Assembly (NCBI GenBank): GCA_902363595.1
Contig: CABJAP010000006.1
Coordinates: 62,001 to 126,000, forward strand
Reading direction: 5' to 3'
From: Clostridia bacterium
Lineage (GTDB): Bacteria > Bacillota > Clostridia > Peptostreptococcales > Anaerovoracaceae
Length of the DNA stretch: 64,000 nucleotides
This document shows positions 44,965-54,459 of this stretch, one piece after another; position 1 is the first letter of the stretch, and each line of letters starts with the position of its first letter. Made by a program: the position numbers and the translations under genes. The notes under the pieces were generated by a model, which saw only the letters and a list, made by a program, of their open reading frames with translations, was not told the DNA's origin and made no database searches.

Positions 44965-45696
44965 TCAGGCGGTCTTCATCTTCCGCCAGAAAACAGCGAT
45001 CGCCGCAGCCACCAATATAATCCCATACCCAGCCACCCACCAAATATGCGGCAGCATTGCGCTGTAAGTCCCGTTGGCAGCAGCCTGCCCCATATCCACC
45101 GCATGGGCGAAGGGCAGCCAGTAAGCGGCTGTTTTAAAGGCTCCTCCAACCAAATCCAGACTGAACCAGGTTCCTGAAAGCCAGGCGGTCAGATTGGTGA
45201 GCAGCGCACCGCATATGCCGGTAGCCGCTTTTTCATTGAACATGCTGCCGCACAAAAGCCCCATACCAATGAAAGTCAGCGATACCGGCAGCATCATAAT
45301 CAGGGAAACAAAGGCTGAGATCGTCACCTCCATTCCCAGAAGAAATGCCACAAGATAGCAAATCACACTTTGAGCCAATGCCATTGGAAGCAGCGGCAGG
45401 GTATAACCCATAATAAAATCCCCTGCTGACATGGGAGTCGTCAGGAGTCTGTCCAGCATGGAAGTTTCCCGGTCGCGGGCAACGAGCTGGGCTGAAAAAA
45501 GCGCCATAAAGGAAAGGCCGAATACGGCGATCCCAGGGGCCAAACGGTCCAGGGGGAAAATTGGCTGCGGCGTGCTGCGGTTAATCGCGGTCAGCAGCAA
45601 GAGCAGGACCACGGGAAAGCCGATTCCAAAGATAAGAGAAATGGGATCGCGCAGGATTTCCTTAGCCGTTCGGTCAGCAAACACTTTCGCTTTCAT
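44965..45696 (-). CDS. ABC-2 type transporter permease
   Basis: 243 residues with six hydrophobic segments. It starts KAKVFADRTAKEILRDPISLIFGIGFP, the usual N-terminus of ABC-2 exporter permeases (drug, lipid or bacteriocin export). The start overlaps the ATPase stop by 4 bases (ATGA). It is the last gene of a three-gene operon: XRE-AbrB regulator, ATPase, permease. The substrate is not known. Confidence 0.88.
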   Translation of the reverse strand: MKAKVFADRTAKEILRDPISLIFGIGFPVVLLLLLTAINRSTPQPIFPLDRLAPGIAVFGLSFMALFSAQLVARDRETSMLDRLLTTPMSAGDFIMGYTLPLLPMALAQSVICYLVAFLLGMEVTISAFVSLIMMLPVSLTFIGMGLLCGSMFNEKAATGICGALLTNLTAWLSGTWFSLDLVGGAFKTAAYWLPFAHAVDMGQAAANGTYSAMLPHIWWVAGYGIILVAAAIAVFWRKMKTA

Positions 45697-46427
45697 TGCA
45701 GATCACCTCCTTTGGCCAGGCGTACAAAGGCCTCTTCAAAATTGGAAGTTCCGGATTTTTGTTTTAGCTCCACATCCGTACCAACCGCGCACAATTTTCC
45801 ATCCTTCATAATACCGATTCGATCAGAAAGAGATTCGGCTTCTTCCAGGTAATGAGTTGTCAAAATGATGGTTGCCCGGCCTTTCAACCCGCGGATCACC
45901 GACCACAGTTCCCGTCTTGCAAGAACATCCAGACCTAAAGTCGGCTCATCCAGAAACAGAATCTGGGGATCGCCGATCAGGGCCATCGCGATGCTCAGCC
46001 TTCTCTGCCAGCCTCCGGAAAGCGTTTTGGCCTTTTTTCTTTCCATTTCCTCTAAGGAGCAGAGCCGGATCATTTCCGATACCTTTTCTTTTGCATCGGA
46101 TCTACCAATTCCGTGAACGCCTGCCATCAGCTCCAGGTTTTCTCTGACCGACAGGTTCCTGGCAATGGCCGTTTCCTGCGGCGATACGCCAATACAGCCT
46201 TTCACCCTTTTCTCCCCAGTCTTAATGCTGTTTCCCAGGAGATACGCATCGCCGTCGTCGGGTCTGGTCAGGCACGAAAGCATCCGTATTGTAGTCGTTT
46301 TTCCCGCGCCGTTCACCCCCAGTAGCGCAAAAATTTCACCCCGCCTGATTGACAGGGTTAGATGATCCACCGCGACTTTTTTGTCATAGGTCTTGGTAAG
46401 CCTGCAGATTTGAATTGTCGAATCCAT
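45693..46427 (-). CDS. ABC transporter ATP-binding protein
   Basis: 244 residues. Walker A GVNGAGKTT, signature LSGGWQRRLSIAMAL, Walker B ILFLDEPTLGLD and the switch histidine in LTTHYLEEAE are all present. It is of the drug/Na+-export (CcmA/DrrA-like) class. The signature reads LSGGW rather than the commoner LSGGM/LSGGQ. It energises the adjacent ABC-2 permease. AAGGAGG precedes the ATG. Confidence 0.92.
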   Translation of the reverse strand: MDSTIQICRLTKTYDKKVAVDHLTLSIRRGEIFALLGVNGAGKTTTIRMLSCLTRPDDGDAYLLGNSIKTGEKRVKGCIGVSPQETAIARNLSVRENLELMAGVHGIGRSDAKEKVSEMIRLCSLEEMERKKAKTLSGGWQRRLSIAMALIGDPQILFLDEPTLGLDVLARRELWSVIRGLKGRATIILTTHYLEEAESLSDRIGIMKDGKLCAVGTDVELKQKSGTSNFEEAFVRLAKGGDLQ

Positions 46428-46439
46428 GTTTTTCCTCCT

Positions 46440-46871
46440 TCATTTTTCCGGAAAATCAGGAACAAGCGCGATGGCATCAAAGAATTTTTGCAGATCCGTT
46501 TGAGCGACAATGGCGATGCCGCGCTCTTCGTCGCCAAGTATTAATAATTGATCGCCGGCTTTTATATGAAAGATTTCTCTTGCTTTTTTGGGAATCACGA
46601 TCTGACCCCGCTCTCCAACGGTCACGCTTCCAAAGAGGTACTTGCCTTTGGGCGGAATCACAACACCCGAGTCTTCTTCCCGATAATTCACCAAATCATC
46701 CAGGCTGACATTGAACAGCCGGGCAATATTGCTGCAGGTGTTCAGATCCGGCATGGATTCGCCGCTTTCCCACTTTGCCACAGCCTGGCGGGATACATTT
46801 AATTTTTCCGCCAGTTCTTCCTGGGTATATTGATTGAGTTTTCTAAGCCTTTGTAAATTCGCACTTATCAT
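46440..46871 (-). CDS. XRE-family regulator with C-terminal SpoVT/AbrB domain
   Basis: 143 residues from the ATG at 46869-46871 (TAGGAAAAAT upstream); a longer frame to 47012 crosses a terminator and is not credible. Residues 5-60 are an HTH_3 domain (YTQEELAEKLNVSRQAVAKWE). Residues about 80-125 form a SpoVT-AbrB swapped-hairpin domain (GSVTVGERGQIVIPKKAREIF). Both halves can bind DNA, so it probably controls the ABC operon that follows 12 bases downstream. The ligand is unknown. Confidence 0.85.
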   Translation of the reverse strand: MISANLQRLRKLNQYTQEELAEKLNVSRQAVAKWESGESMPDLNTCSNIARLFNVSLDDLVNYREEDSGVVIPPKGKYLFGSVTVGERGQIVIPKKAREIFHIKAGDQLLILGDEERGIAIVAQTDLQKFFDAIALVPDFPEK

Positions 46872-46985
46872 ATTTTTCCTACCTTTCATACCATCTATTA
46901 TACGCGAATTCCCCGGATTCTCCACCAACTGGAGCTGACACGGATTCCACTTGTAGTTGCGCGCCCCGGATCTGCAGGCAAAAAG

Positions 46986-47130
46986 AAAGCCGGACCTTTT
47001 CAAGTCCGGCAATCCATCCTAACCTTTTTTATAATACAGGAAATATCGATTGCGCAGCATTTCCTGTATTTCAAAAAAGTTCACCTTGTGAAAGTGAGCG
47101 CGAAGCGCGAATAACGTTTCCAAAGGAAAC
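46986..47130. terminator. Hairpin-rich end region of the NuoEF-NuoG/GltD operon
   Basis: Several hairpins lie in series: GCCGGAC/GTCCGGC (about 46989-47010) with a T-rich tail on the minus strand, ATACAGGAAAT/ATTTCCTGTAT (about 47033-47071), TTCAC/GTGAA followed by a minus-strand T-run, a GCGCGAAGCGC palindrome and GTTTCC/GGAAAC (about 47116-47130) with T-run on the plus strand. At least the first and third are plausible leftward terminators. Confidence 0.65.
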
Positions 47131-47134
47131 TTTT

Positions 47135-50100
47135 TTATTCAGCCATTTTAGGCAGTCTTTCAGCAATCACGTTCATCAAGCTGTCTGTGCAAGGCAGCGG
47201 ATCAACGAATTTGGCGTCGCCGATTACGGCAAAGGCCGCGTCATCGGTAGGAGCCAGCGCTCCGCCCAGAATTTCGCCCGCTTCCGCATATTTATACTTG
47301 GGCAGCATATCGTCCATTTCATCAGAAATATCGTATTCATCATCCCAGTCGAAATCCACTTCATAGACATGGGCGATTTCTGCTGCGATCTCCCAGTTGG
47401 AGAAGTCCACATCCTCAAAGATCGCCTTATCAACCGGCTGCAGTCTTCTTTCAGTGTTGGTATAAGTACCTTCTGTGCTGGCAAATCCAGTGGCAGGAAT
47501 CACCACATCAGCCTTAGCCGCCGTTTCCGTCATATGTGTGTCGGAAACCATCAGGAATTCCAGTCCGGAAAGATCGGCCTGCGGCTCTTCGCCGAAGATC
47601 AGCAGTGCTTTCACGCCATCCAGTGCTTCCGCTCCTGCACGAACGCCCAGATCAATCAGGCCCTGTGAGTTGTTCTTGGATTTGACTTGAACGATGCCGT
47701 CACGAGGCGCACCAATGTGTCCAGAAAGCATCGCGATATTCGCGATCATCGATGCTGCTTCGGTAGTCACAAAGTTCTGAGTAAAGACGATCATCGCTTT
47801 CTTGGCATTTGCGTACAGCTCGGCAACACCGCCGCACTGGTCGCAGGTCGGCGCATCTGCCAGGCTCTTTGCGAAGGCATCAAACCCTTCTGCATCGGAA
47901 GTCTTGCCCATATCCAGCAGAGATTTGGCGACGCCCTTTAAGAAAGTCAGCTCGTTATCTACATAAATCACCTTTTCCGCAAAGTCAAAATGCTGTTCAT
48001 AGCCCTGCGGATTTACCAGAATCACTTTGGCTCCATTTTCCGCCGCCTGTTTCAGCTTCAGCTGCATTACCGGATTGGATACGGTATCAAATCCGGTCGC
48101 CAGAATGACATCTGTAGACAGCAGTTCATCGATGGTGTTGGGAGAAGCATCAAATCCCAGCACCGGCGCAAGGCCGCTGGCTCTGTTGTTAAAGCAGAGG
48201 GTTTTAGCGCCCATGACCGAGGCCATCTTCTTCATTGCGTAAGCTTCTTCATTGGTATATCTGTCTGAAATCGCTACCGCTACCGCATCCTTGCCGTATT
48301 TTGCGGCAATGGACTGGCATTTCTTAGCTACCAGCACCAGCGCTTCGTGATAATCGGTTTCTCTAAAGCCTTCCGCATCCTTGATCAGCGGATCGGTCAG
48401 TTTATCCTCCAGCAGTGAGCAGTCGAATCCCCATTTACCTTTTCCGCAGGCCAGACCCTGATTGACAGGACCTTCCTTGTCCGGATTGGCCTTGATCAGC
48501 ATGTCGCCATAGCTTTCCAGCAGCAGGCTGCATCCTACCGAGCAGTAGGAACATGTGGTTTCCGTCACGTCGTTTTCCAGAGGAACTTCTTTAACCATTG
48601 TCGTTCTCTCCTGCAGCGCTCCGGTCGGACAAACGCTGACGCACTGGCCGCAGGATACGCAGCCGGATTCAACCAGCGGCTTTTCCAGATTTGGTTTTAC
48701 AACCGTGTCAAATCCTCTATGTACCAATCCAAGGGCGCCGATTCCCATTACTTCATCGCAGACTCTCACGCAAAGGCCGCAGAGAATACACTTGTTGGGA
48801 TCACGGACAATAAACGGATGGTCGTCTTCGAAATCAATTTTATTGATGTCACCCGACAGACGATCCGGTTTTACATCATACTGGTTGGCCAGATCGATCA
48901 ACTTACATTCAAAATAATCGTGGCAGCCGCACTCCAGACATCTGTGTGCTTCTTCTTCCGCCTGTTCTTCCGTAAAACCGACGGGAACGACTTCTGTGAA
49001 GTTGTCTTTTCTTTCTTCCGCAGGCAGAACGTCATATTTAGGTCTGCACTGGCGCTCTCTGTCTTCAAAGGTCTTTTCTGTGATATCGTCCCTTGTCACA
49101 ACGTACGGCTTTTCATATTTCACCGACTCGCCGTTCAGGTAAGCATCGATCACAGCGGAAGCCTTTTTCGCGTCAGCGATGGCTTCAACTGCGATGGAAA
49201 TCTTGTCGTTTCCGCAGTCGCCGCCTGCAAATACACCTGGCATGCTGGTCATGAAGGTGTCTTCATCGTATGCGATGGCATTCTTTCTCGTCTTATCGCA
49301 GTCAAAGATGCTGGCATCTACCGCCTGGCCGATGGCCAGAATCATCGTATCGATATCAATGGTTTCAGTCTTTCCTTCTACCGGAATCGGCCTTCTTCTG
49401 CCGGACTCATCCGGTTCGCCCAGTTCCATAATCTGCAGAACAACCTGTTTTACGTGTCCGTTTTCATCAGCCACGACTTCCAGCGGATTGGTCAGATTTT
49501 TAAAGATAACGCCTTCTTCTTCCGCCTCTTCAATTTCCAGCATATCGGCCGGCATCTCATCCTTGGTACGTCTGTAGATATTGTAAACTTCCTTGGCTCC
49601 CAGTCTGACTGCGGTTCTGCAGGCATCCATAGCCGTGTTTCCGCCGCCGACGATGGCAACCTTTTCGCCCAGTTCAATTTCTTCGTTTCGAACTACTTTT
49701 CTCAGGAAATCGATACCGCCGATTACACCGTCAGCATCTTCTCCCTTACATCCGACGCCTGTGGAAATCCAGGCTCCGATTCCCAGCAGTACCGCGTCGT
49801 GATCTGCACGAACGGTATCAAAGGGGATATCAACGCCGATTTTGGTATTGGTTATGATGTTCACGCCCAGCTTTTCAATGGCGGAGATTTCCATATCGAG
49901 CACTTCCTTGGGAAGACGATATTCCGGGATGCCATAGCGGAGCATACCGCCGGCTTTGGGCATGGATTCAAATACAGTCACATCATGGCCCATCTGCTTT
50001 AGGAAATACGCAGCTGACAAGCCCATGGGGCCTCCGCCGATGACAGCGACGCTCTTTCCGGTAGCTGGTTCGCATTCCGGCAGGAACATTTCATCCTCCA

Positions 50101-50635
50101 TCAGATCCTGGTCTGCGGCAAAACGCTTGAGCATCTGAATGGAGATAGGCTCGTCGATGAGTCCTCTGCGGCATTCTTCCTCACAAGGATGAGGGCACAC
50201 TCTGCCCAGAGATGCTGGGAGAGGAATCTTATCCTTCACCAGTTCCAGCGCCTCGCCGTATTCTCCGTTGGCGATCAGTCCCACATACCCCTGGCAGTCG
50301 GTCTGAGCCGGGCATGCCAGAACGCAGGGAGGTCTGCAGTCGCCCACGTGATTGGAAAGCAGCAGCTCCAGGTTGGTCTTTCTCGATTCAATGACTCTCT
50401 TGGTATTGGTGCGAACGACCATGTTGGGCGCGATCTCGGTGGCACATGCCTTGAGAAGCTTGGGATTCCCCTCAGCCTCGCACATACACAGACCGCAGGA
50501 GCCGTAAATCTTGGTCCGTTCGTCAAAACACAGAGTCGGTATATAGATATCGTTTTCTCTGGCAACTTCCAGGATCGTCTGACCCGGAAGGCCCAAAACT
50601 TCTTTACCGTCAATATTTAATCTGAATTTATTCAT
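47135..50635 (-). CDS. GltD-NuoG fusion redox subunit
   Basis: 1166 residues. Order: N-terminal [2Fe-2S] domain (1-80), GltD/NfnB-type FeS and FAD/NADPH modules (about 100-560, loops VIGGGPMGLSAAY and IVGGGNTAMDAC), ferredoxin domain (CILCGLCVRVCDEV and CVSCGQCVSVCPTG), then CSYCSVGC...C cluster and a shortened molybdopterin-oxidoreductase-like fold as in NuoG/FDH. The residue aligning with the FDH catalytic Cys/Sec is Cys (LCFNNRASGLAP), but the usual His is Phe and the C-terminal MGD-binding domain is missing, so formate chemistry is unlikely. It is encoded with NuoE and NuoF; probably a bifurcating NAD(P)/ferredoxin transhydrogenase. Confidence 0.85.
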   Translation of the reverse strand: MNKFRLNIDGKEVLGLPGQTILEVARENDIYIPTLCFDERTKIYGSCGLCMCEAEGNPKLLKACATEIAPNMVVRTNTKRVIESRKTNLELLLSNHVGDCRPPCVLACPAQTDCQGYVGLIANGEYGEALELVKDKIPLPASLGRVCPHPCEEECRRGLIDEPISIQMLKRFAADQDLMEDEMFLPECEPATGKSVAVIGGGPMGLSAAYFLKQMGHDVTVFESMPKAGGMLRYGIPEYRLPKEVLDMEISAIEKLGVNIITNTKIGVDIPFDTVRADHDAVLLGIGAWISTGVGCKGEDADGVIGGIDFLRKVVRNEEIELGEKVAIVGGGNTAMDACRTAVRLGAKEVYNIYRRTKDEMPADMLEIEEAEEEGVIFKNLTNPLEVVADENGHVKQVVLQIMELGEPDESGRRRPIPVEGKTETIDIDTMILAIGQAVDASIFDCDKTRKNAIAYDEDTFMTSMPGVFAGGDCGNDKISIAVEAIADAKKASAVIDAYLNGESVKYEKPYVVTRDDITEKTFEDRERQCRPKYDVLPAEERKDNFTEVVPVGFTEEQAEEEAHRCLECGCHDYFECKLIDLANQYDVKPDRLSGDINKIDFEDDHPFIVRDPNKCILCGLCVRVCDEVMGIGALGLVHRGFDTVVKPNLEKPLVESGCVSCGQCVSVCPTGALQERTTMVKEVPLENDVTETTCSYCSVGCSLLLESYGDMLIKANPDKEGPVNQGLACGKGKWGFDCSLLEDKLTDPLIKDAEGFRETDYHEALVLVAKKCQSIAAKYGKDAVAVAISDRYTNEEAYAMKKMASVMGAKTLCFNNRASGLAPVLGFDASPNTIDELLSTDVILATGFDTVSNPVMQLKLKQAAENGAKVILVNPQGYEQHFDFAEKVIYVDNELTFLKGVAKSLLDMGKTSDAEGFDAFAKSLADAPTCDQCGGVAELYANAKKAMIVFTQNFVTTEAASMIANIAMLSGHIGAPRDGIVQVKSKNNSQGLIDLGVRAGAEALDGVKALLIFGEEPQADLSGLEFLMVSDTHMTETAAKADVVIPATGFASTEGTYTNTERRLQPVDKAIFEDVDFSNWEIAAEIAHVYEVDFDWDDEYDISDEMDDMLPKYKYAEAGEILGGALAPTDDAAFAVIGDAKFVDPLPCTDSLMNVIAERLPKMAE

Positions 50636-50653
50636 TGGTCTTTTCCTCCTCTC

Positions 50654-52402
50654 TTACTCTACTGTAATGGCGTCAAACTTGCAGCTTTCCAGACATCTGC
50701 CGCACTTCACGCACTTATCCTGATCAATAACGTGTTTTCCTTTAACTTCTCCGGAAATTGCGTCCACAGGACATTTCTTGGAGCAGAGAGTACATCCTTT
50801 GCAGGCATCGGTGATCTCGTAAGTGATCAGTGCCTTGCAGGATTTTGCTGTACATTTTTTCTTGTAAATATGGTCTTCGTATTCGTTTCTGAAATACTTA
50901 ATGGTTGTCAATACAGGATTGGGCGCAGTCTGTCCCAGACCGCACAGTGAACCGTCTTTGATCTTAACAGCCAGTTCTTCCAGAAGCTCGATATCGCCGT
51001 CGCGTCCCTCGCCGTTTGTGATTCTTTCCAGAATCTCCAGCATTCTCTTGGTTCCGATCCGGCAGTAGTTGCACTTTCCGCAGGATTCTTTTCTGGTGAA
51101 ATCCAGGAAATATCTAGCCATATCGACCATACAGGTGGTTTCATCCATGACGATCATACCACCGGATCCCACGATGGCGCCTGTCTTAGTGATATTTTCA
51201 TAATCTACCGGTGTATCGATCAGGCTGGCGGGAATACAGCCGCCGGATGGTCCGCCCATCTGAACTGCTTTGAATTCCTTATCGTTTTTGATACCGCCGC
51301 CGATTCCATAGATGACTTCTCTGAGGGGCAGTCCCATGGGAACTTCCACCAGTCCGCCTTTTTTAATCTTTCCGGCCAGAGCAAATACTTTGGTACCCTT
51401 GGATTTTTCCATGCCCATCGCGCCGAAAGCAGCTCCGCCGTTAAAGAGGATCCACGGTACGTTGGCCAAAGTCTCTACATTATTAATATCGGTCGGTTTC
51501 TGCCAATAGCCCTTTGCGGCAGGGAAAGGAGGCTTCAGTCTCGGCATACCTCTTTCGCCTTCCAAGGAAGCGATCAAAGCAGTTTCTTCACCGCATACGA
51601 AAGCTCCTGCTCCGGCTTTGATCCGGATGTCAAAATCAAAACCGCTTCCAAAGAGGTTCTTGCCCAAACATCCCTTTTCTCTGGCCTGACCCATGGCGAT
51701 TTCCAGTCTTCTGATCGCCAGCGGATACTCAGCACGGCAGTAAATAACTCCTTCATTGGCGCCCATTGCGTACCCGGCAATGATCATCCCCTCCAGTAGG
51801 GAGTGGGGGTCGCCTTCGAGAACAGAGCGGTCCATGAATGCGCCCGGGTCGCCTTCGTCTGCATTGCAGACCAGATATTTCTCAGTGCCAGGGCTCTGTT
51901 TTGCAGCATTCCACTTGAACCAAGTCGGGAATCCCGCGCCGCCTCTGCCCCGCAGTCCTGAAATTTTGATTTCTTCGATTACTTCATCCGGTGTCATGGA
52001 GGTCACGACTTTTTCAATCGCTTTATATCCGTCTACCGCTATGTATTCGTCTATGTTTTCCGGGTTGATGACACCGCAGTTGCGCAGCACGACTCTCTGC
52101 TGTTTTTCCACAAACTGTTTATCCTCGTCGGAAATAGCCATGTCCTTTACAGGCTCGCCTTTTGCCAGGTGGCTGTCTACGATAGCCTCTACCTTGTCCG
52201 GCTGTACCTGGACGTATCTGGTCAAATCGCCGTTATCTTCATATACATCTACGATCGGCTCCAAATAGCATGTGCCTACGCAGCCCGTAATGTCGACGTC
52301 TACTTTCAGGTTTTTATCCGCGATTTGTTTTTCAAATTCAGCGGCTGTCTTTTTGGCACCTGTAGCAACGCCGCAGCTGCCCTGTCCGATTATTACCTTC
52401 AT
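50654..52402 (-). CDS. NuoF/HydB-like NADH-binding flavoprotein
   Basis: 582 residues from the ATG at 52400-52402 (AGGAGGTG upstream; an earlier GTG overlaps that site). Order: thioredoxin-like [2Fe-2S] domain (GQGSCGVATG, VTGCVGTC), FMN/NADH domain with GLRGRGGAGFPTWFKW and CNADEGDPGAFMDR, SLBB region, [4Fe-4S] motif SCGKCNYC with a later cysteine, and two C-terminal ferredoxin clusters (CKGCTLCSKKCP and CVKCGRCLESC). This is the flavin-bifurcating-type subunit of HydABC, NfnABC-like and Hyl complexes. It is encoded between NuoE-like and GltD-NuoG genes. Confidence 0.92.
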   Translation of the reverse strand: MKVIIGQGSCGVATGAKKTAAEFEKQIADKNLKVDVDITGCVGTCYLEPIVDVYEDNGDLTRYVQVQPDKVEAIVDSHLAKGEPVKDMAISDEDKQFVEKQQRVVLRNCGVINPENIDEYIAVDGYKAIEKVVTSMTPDEVIEEIKISGLRGRGGAGFPTWFKWNAAKQSPGTEKYLVCNADEGDPGAFMDRSVLEGDPHSLLEGMIIAGYAMGANEGVIYCRAEYPLAIRRLEIAMGQAREKGCLGKNLFGSGFDFDIRIKAGAGAFVCGEETALIASLEGERGMPRLKPPFPAAKGYWQKPTDINNVETLANVPWILFNGGAAFGAMGMEKSKGTKVFALAGKIKKGGLVEVPMGLPLREVIYGIGGGIKNDKEFKAVQMGGPSGGCIPASLIDTPVDYENITKTGAIVGSGGMIVMDETTCMVDMARYFLDFTRKESCGKCNYCRIGTKRMLEILERITNGEGRDGDIELLEELAVKIKDGSLCGLGQTAPNPVLTTIKYFRNEYEDHIYKKKCTAKSCKALITYEITDACKGCTLCSKKCPVDAISGEVKGKHVIDQDKCVKCGRCLESCKFDAITVE

Positions 52403-52417
52403 ACTACTCTTCACCTC

Positions 52418-52930
52418 CTATGCTCTTTCCCGAATCTCTGCCAGAACTTCCTTGACAGAATCCTTTGTCAGATTGCCGTAGGTCTCGTCGCCGTCGGCAC
52501 TTTTTACCATCATAACAGGAGCCAGCGAGCAGCATCCCAGGCAGGCTACGTTGTTCAGGGTGAACAAGCCGTCCTCCGTCGTCTCTCCGTCCTGGATATT
52601 TAAATATTCACAGATCGATTCTTCAATGGTATCCGCTCCATTTACGTGGCAGGCGGTTCCCTTGCAGAGCATGATCAGATATTTTCCGATCGGCTTCAGC
52701 CTGAACTGGGAATAGAAAGTGGCAACGCCGTAAATTTTGGCCGGTTTAATGCCTGTTGCCTCGGATATGTAATTGATAGCGTCAAAAGACAGATACCCGT
52801 AAATATCCTGAGCTTTCTGAAGAATTGTGATTAAGCTGCCGGGTACTTTTGCGTATTTGTCCAGCACCGGTGCTAGTTCCGTAAACTGGTCGACTTGATT
52901 CTGACCACAGCAGCAACCTTTTTCACTCAT
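52418..52930 (-). CDS. NuoE/HydC-like [2Fe-2S] subunit
   Basis: 170 residues. A helical N-terminal part is followed by a thioredoxin-like [2Fe-2S] domain whose four cysteines lie in LCKGTACHVNGAD and ACLGCCSLAPVM. First gene of the operon, with its own sigma-A promoter at 52987-53015 and AGGAGG before ATG. It pairs with NuoF. Confidence 0.92.
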   Translation of the reverse strand: MSEKGCCCGQNQVDQFTELAPVLDKYAKVPGSLITILQKAQDIYGYLSFDAINYISEATGIKPAKIYGVATFYSQFRLKPIGKYLIMLCKGTACHVNGADTIEESICEYLNIQDGETTEDGLFTLNNVACLGCCSLAPVMMVKSADGDETYGNLTKDSVKEVLAEIRERA

Positions 52931-53558
52931 GTTAGTAACCTCCTAATTAATTTCATCGTCATACCTTTACAACGTGCAATATAGTCATTGTATCAAAGAT
53001 AGGACATAAAAGCAATTAGAAGAGTTGGAATTAATGTCAGAAAAATATCAATTTTTTCTCTTTTCTTTCAGAAACCAGTTACAATGTTGAAAATTGAATC
53101 AAACACGGAATACTGATCGGAAGAAATATGCTGTGCAAATCTGCACGATATTGGATTTGAGGTATGAGAAATCCAGCTAAAAAAGAGCGGTGTGTCAGGG
53201 TTTTAACAAGGAAAGTATTTGGTGGGCTGTCTGTCGCTGCCGGAGGGATTCTTCGGCGTGCGGCTCCTGCCTCTTTGGAAAGGTGCCGAATGTCATTCTT
53301 GGGCGGCATTCCCCGGCGGCCCGGCCTCGGCATAAAAAAGTATCGGTAAAAGGTTGTTTGGTTCTCCAATACTGACATTACCGTATGAAGCCTGCGGGAA
53401 TATCCGGTATTAGCGCCAGTAAACGATCAAAATTTCTCAGGGCAAGGACTGTTTCCGATATTTGTTTCAAGGTTATGCCCGACTTGACAAAGCGGACTGG
53501 GAAACGACCCAAAGAACCACTGCCTACTCTGCGGGGAAGCCGTACTCAATGAGAATCC
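52931..53558. other. 628-base region without an assignable gene
   Basis: Apart from the NuoE promoter I cannot assign anything. Part of it (about 53200-53340) is clearly richer in G+C than its flanks. Short frames (53079-53378 minus, 53164-53349 plus) resemble no known family and have no ribosome binding site. GGGCA/TGCCC arms (about 53440-53485) could form a long hairpin. It may hold a structured RNA or a decayed gene; I do not recognise 6S RNA, RNase P RNA, tmRNA, SRP RNA or a common riboswitch. Confidence 0.5.
52987..53015 (-). promoter_or_regulatory. Sigma-A promoter of the NuoE operon
   Basis: On the minus strand TTGCTT (53010-53015) and TACAAT (52987-52992) are separated by 17 bases. 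Confidence 0.55.
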
Positions 53559-54440
53559 TTAGTCTTCATCTCTTTTAAACAGCTTTTTCAAATCCAGCTC
53601 CATAACAAAGAGGGATCCGACCAAAAGAATTGCTCCGGCATAAGCCCGCGGAAGGAGGACTTCCCCCGCGAAAAGGAAAGCCACGACGCCGGCGAATACC
53701 GGCTCCATGGCAAAGATGACGCCCACATGGGATGCGCTGGTATACTGCTGAGCGATGGCCTGCACGATAAAAGCAACGCCCGTACAAAACACCGAAAGGA
53801 AAATTACCGCGCCCCAAACCTTCCCGCTGGCGGGAAAATGGGGTTCTTCTGCGAAAAAAGCCAGAATCAAATTAAACATTCCCGTAAACCCCAGTTGGAA
53901 GACGCCCAGCTGAAAAGCATCTACTTCTTCCTTTGCCACAGCAGTTTCCGTGAGCAGCAGATCCACCGCATAGGCGGCAGCGCACATTATGCACAGCAAA
54001 TCGCCCAGCGCCGGCTTTAGCTGATCATTGAGCGTCAAAAGGCCGATGCCGATGAGGCACATGACCACCACAAGCGCCAGCTTTTTATCCGGCACCTGCT
54101 TTTTAAAGAAAAAAGCGAAAACCGGAGTAAAGACCACCGTCAGCGCGCACAGAAAGCCAGAGTTGGACAAACTGGTATGCATAACACCAAAAGTTGCCCC
54201 TATGTAAACCAGCACCAGCGCCACCCCAATGAACAAGCTGTATTTCAATGTCGTTTTATTGACCGTTTTCAGTCTCGGGAACGCAGCGGCAAAGGCGATT
54301 AAAAACGCGCCCAGAAAGCGAAAAGCGTTCAACGTAAAAGGACCTAAGTCTCCCAGGCTCAGATCCATTAAAAAATAGGAAACACCCCAGCACAGGGTAA
54401 CCAGGACCAGCATCAGGTCCGCTTTTACTTGCTTCGTCAT
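53559..54440 (-). CDS. EamA/DMT-family transporter
   Basis: 293 residues from the ATG at 54438-54440 (GGGGAG upstream). Ten predicted membrane segments in two homologous halves, with the N-terminal DLMLVLVTLCWGVSYFLMDL and second-half ALGDLLCIMCAAAYAVDLLL stretches typical of the EamA repeat. Such proteins export amino acids or other metabolites. It lies 19 bases downstream of holA. Substrate unknown. Confidence 0.88.
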   Translation of the reverse strand: MTKQVKADLMLVLVTLCWGVSYFLMDLSLGDLGPFTLNAFRFLGAFLIAFAAAFPRLKTVNKTTLKYSLFIGVALVLVYIGATFGVMHTSLSNSGFLCALTVVFTPVFAFFFKKQVPDKKLALVVVMCLIGIGLLTLNDQLKPALGDLLCIMCAAAYAVDLLLTETAVAKEEVDAFQLGVFQLGFTGMFNLILAFFAEEPHFPASGKVWGAVIFLSVFCTGVAFIVQAIAQQYTSASHVGVIFAMEPVFAGVVAFLFAGEVLLPRAYAGAILLVGSLFVMELDLKKLFKRDED

Positions 54441-54459
54441 ATCCACTCCCCACCATACA

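Noticed and set aside
48719..50002. 427-codon rightward frame opposite the GltD-NuoG gene
   Set aside because: Antisense shadow; the minus-strand frame has all cofactor motifs.
47135..50635. Annotation as formate dehydrogenase
   Set aside because: The molybdopterin-like part is too short, lacks the C-terminal cofactor domain and has Phe in place of the conserved His beside the catalytic Cys position.
53079..53378. Leftward 99-codon frame in the 628-base gap
   Set aside because: No binding site or recognisable motif; composition looks non-coding.
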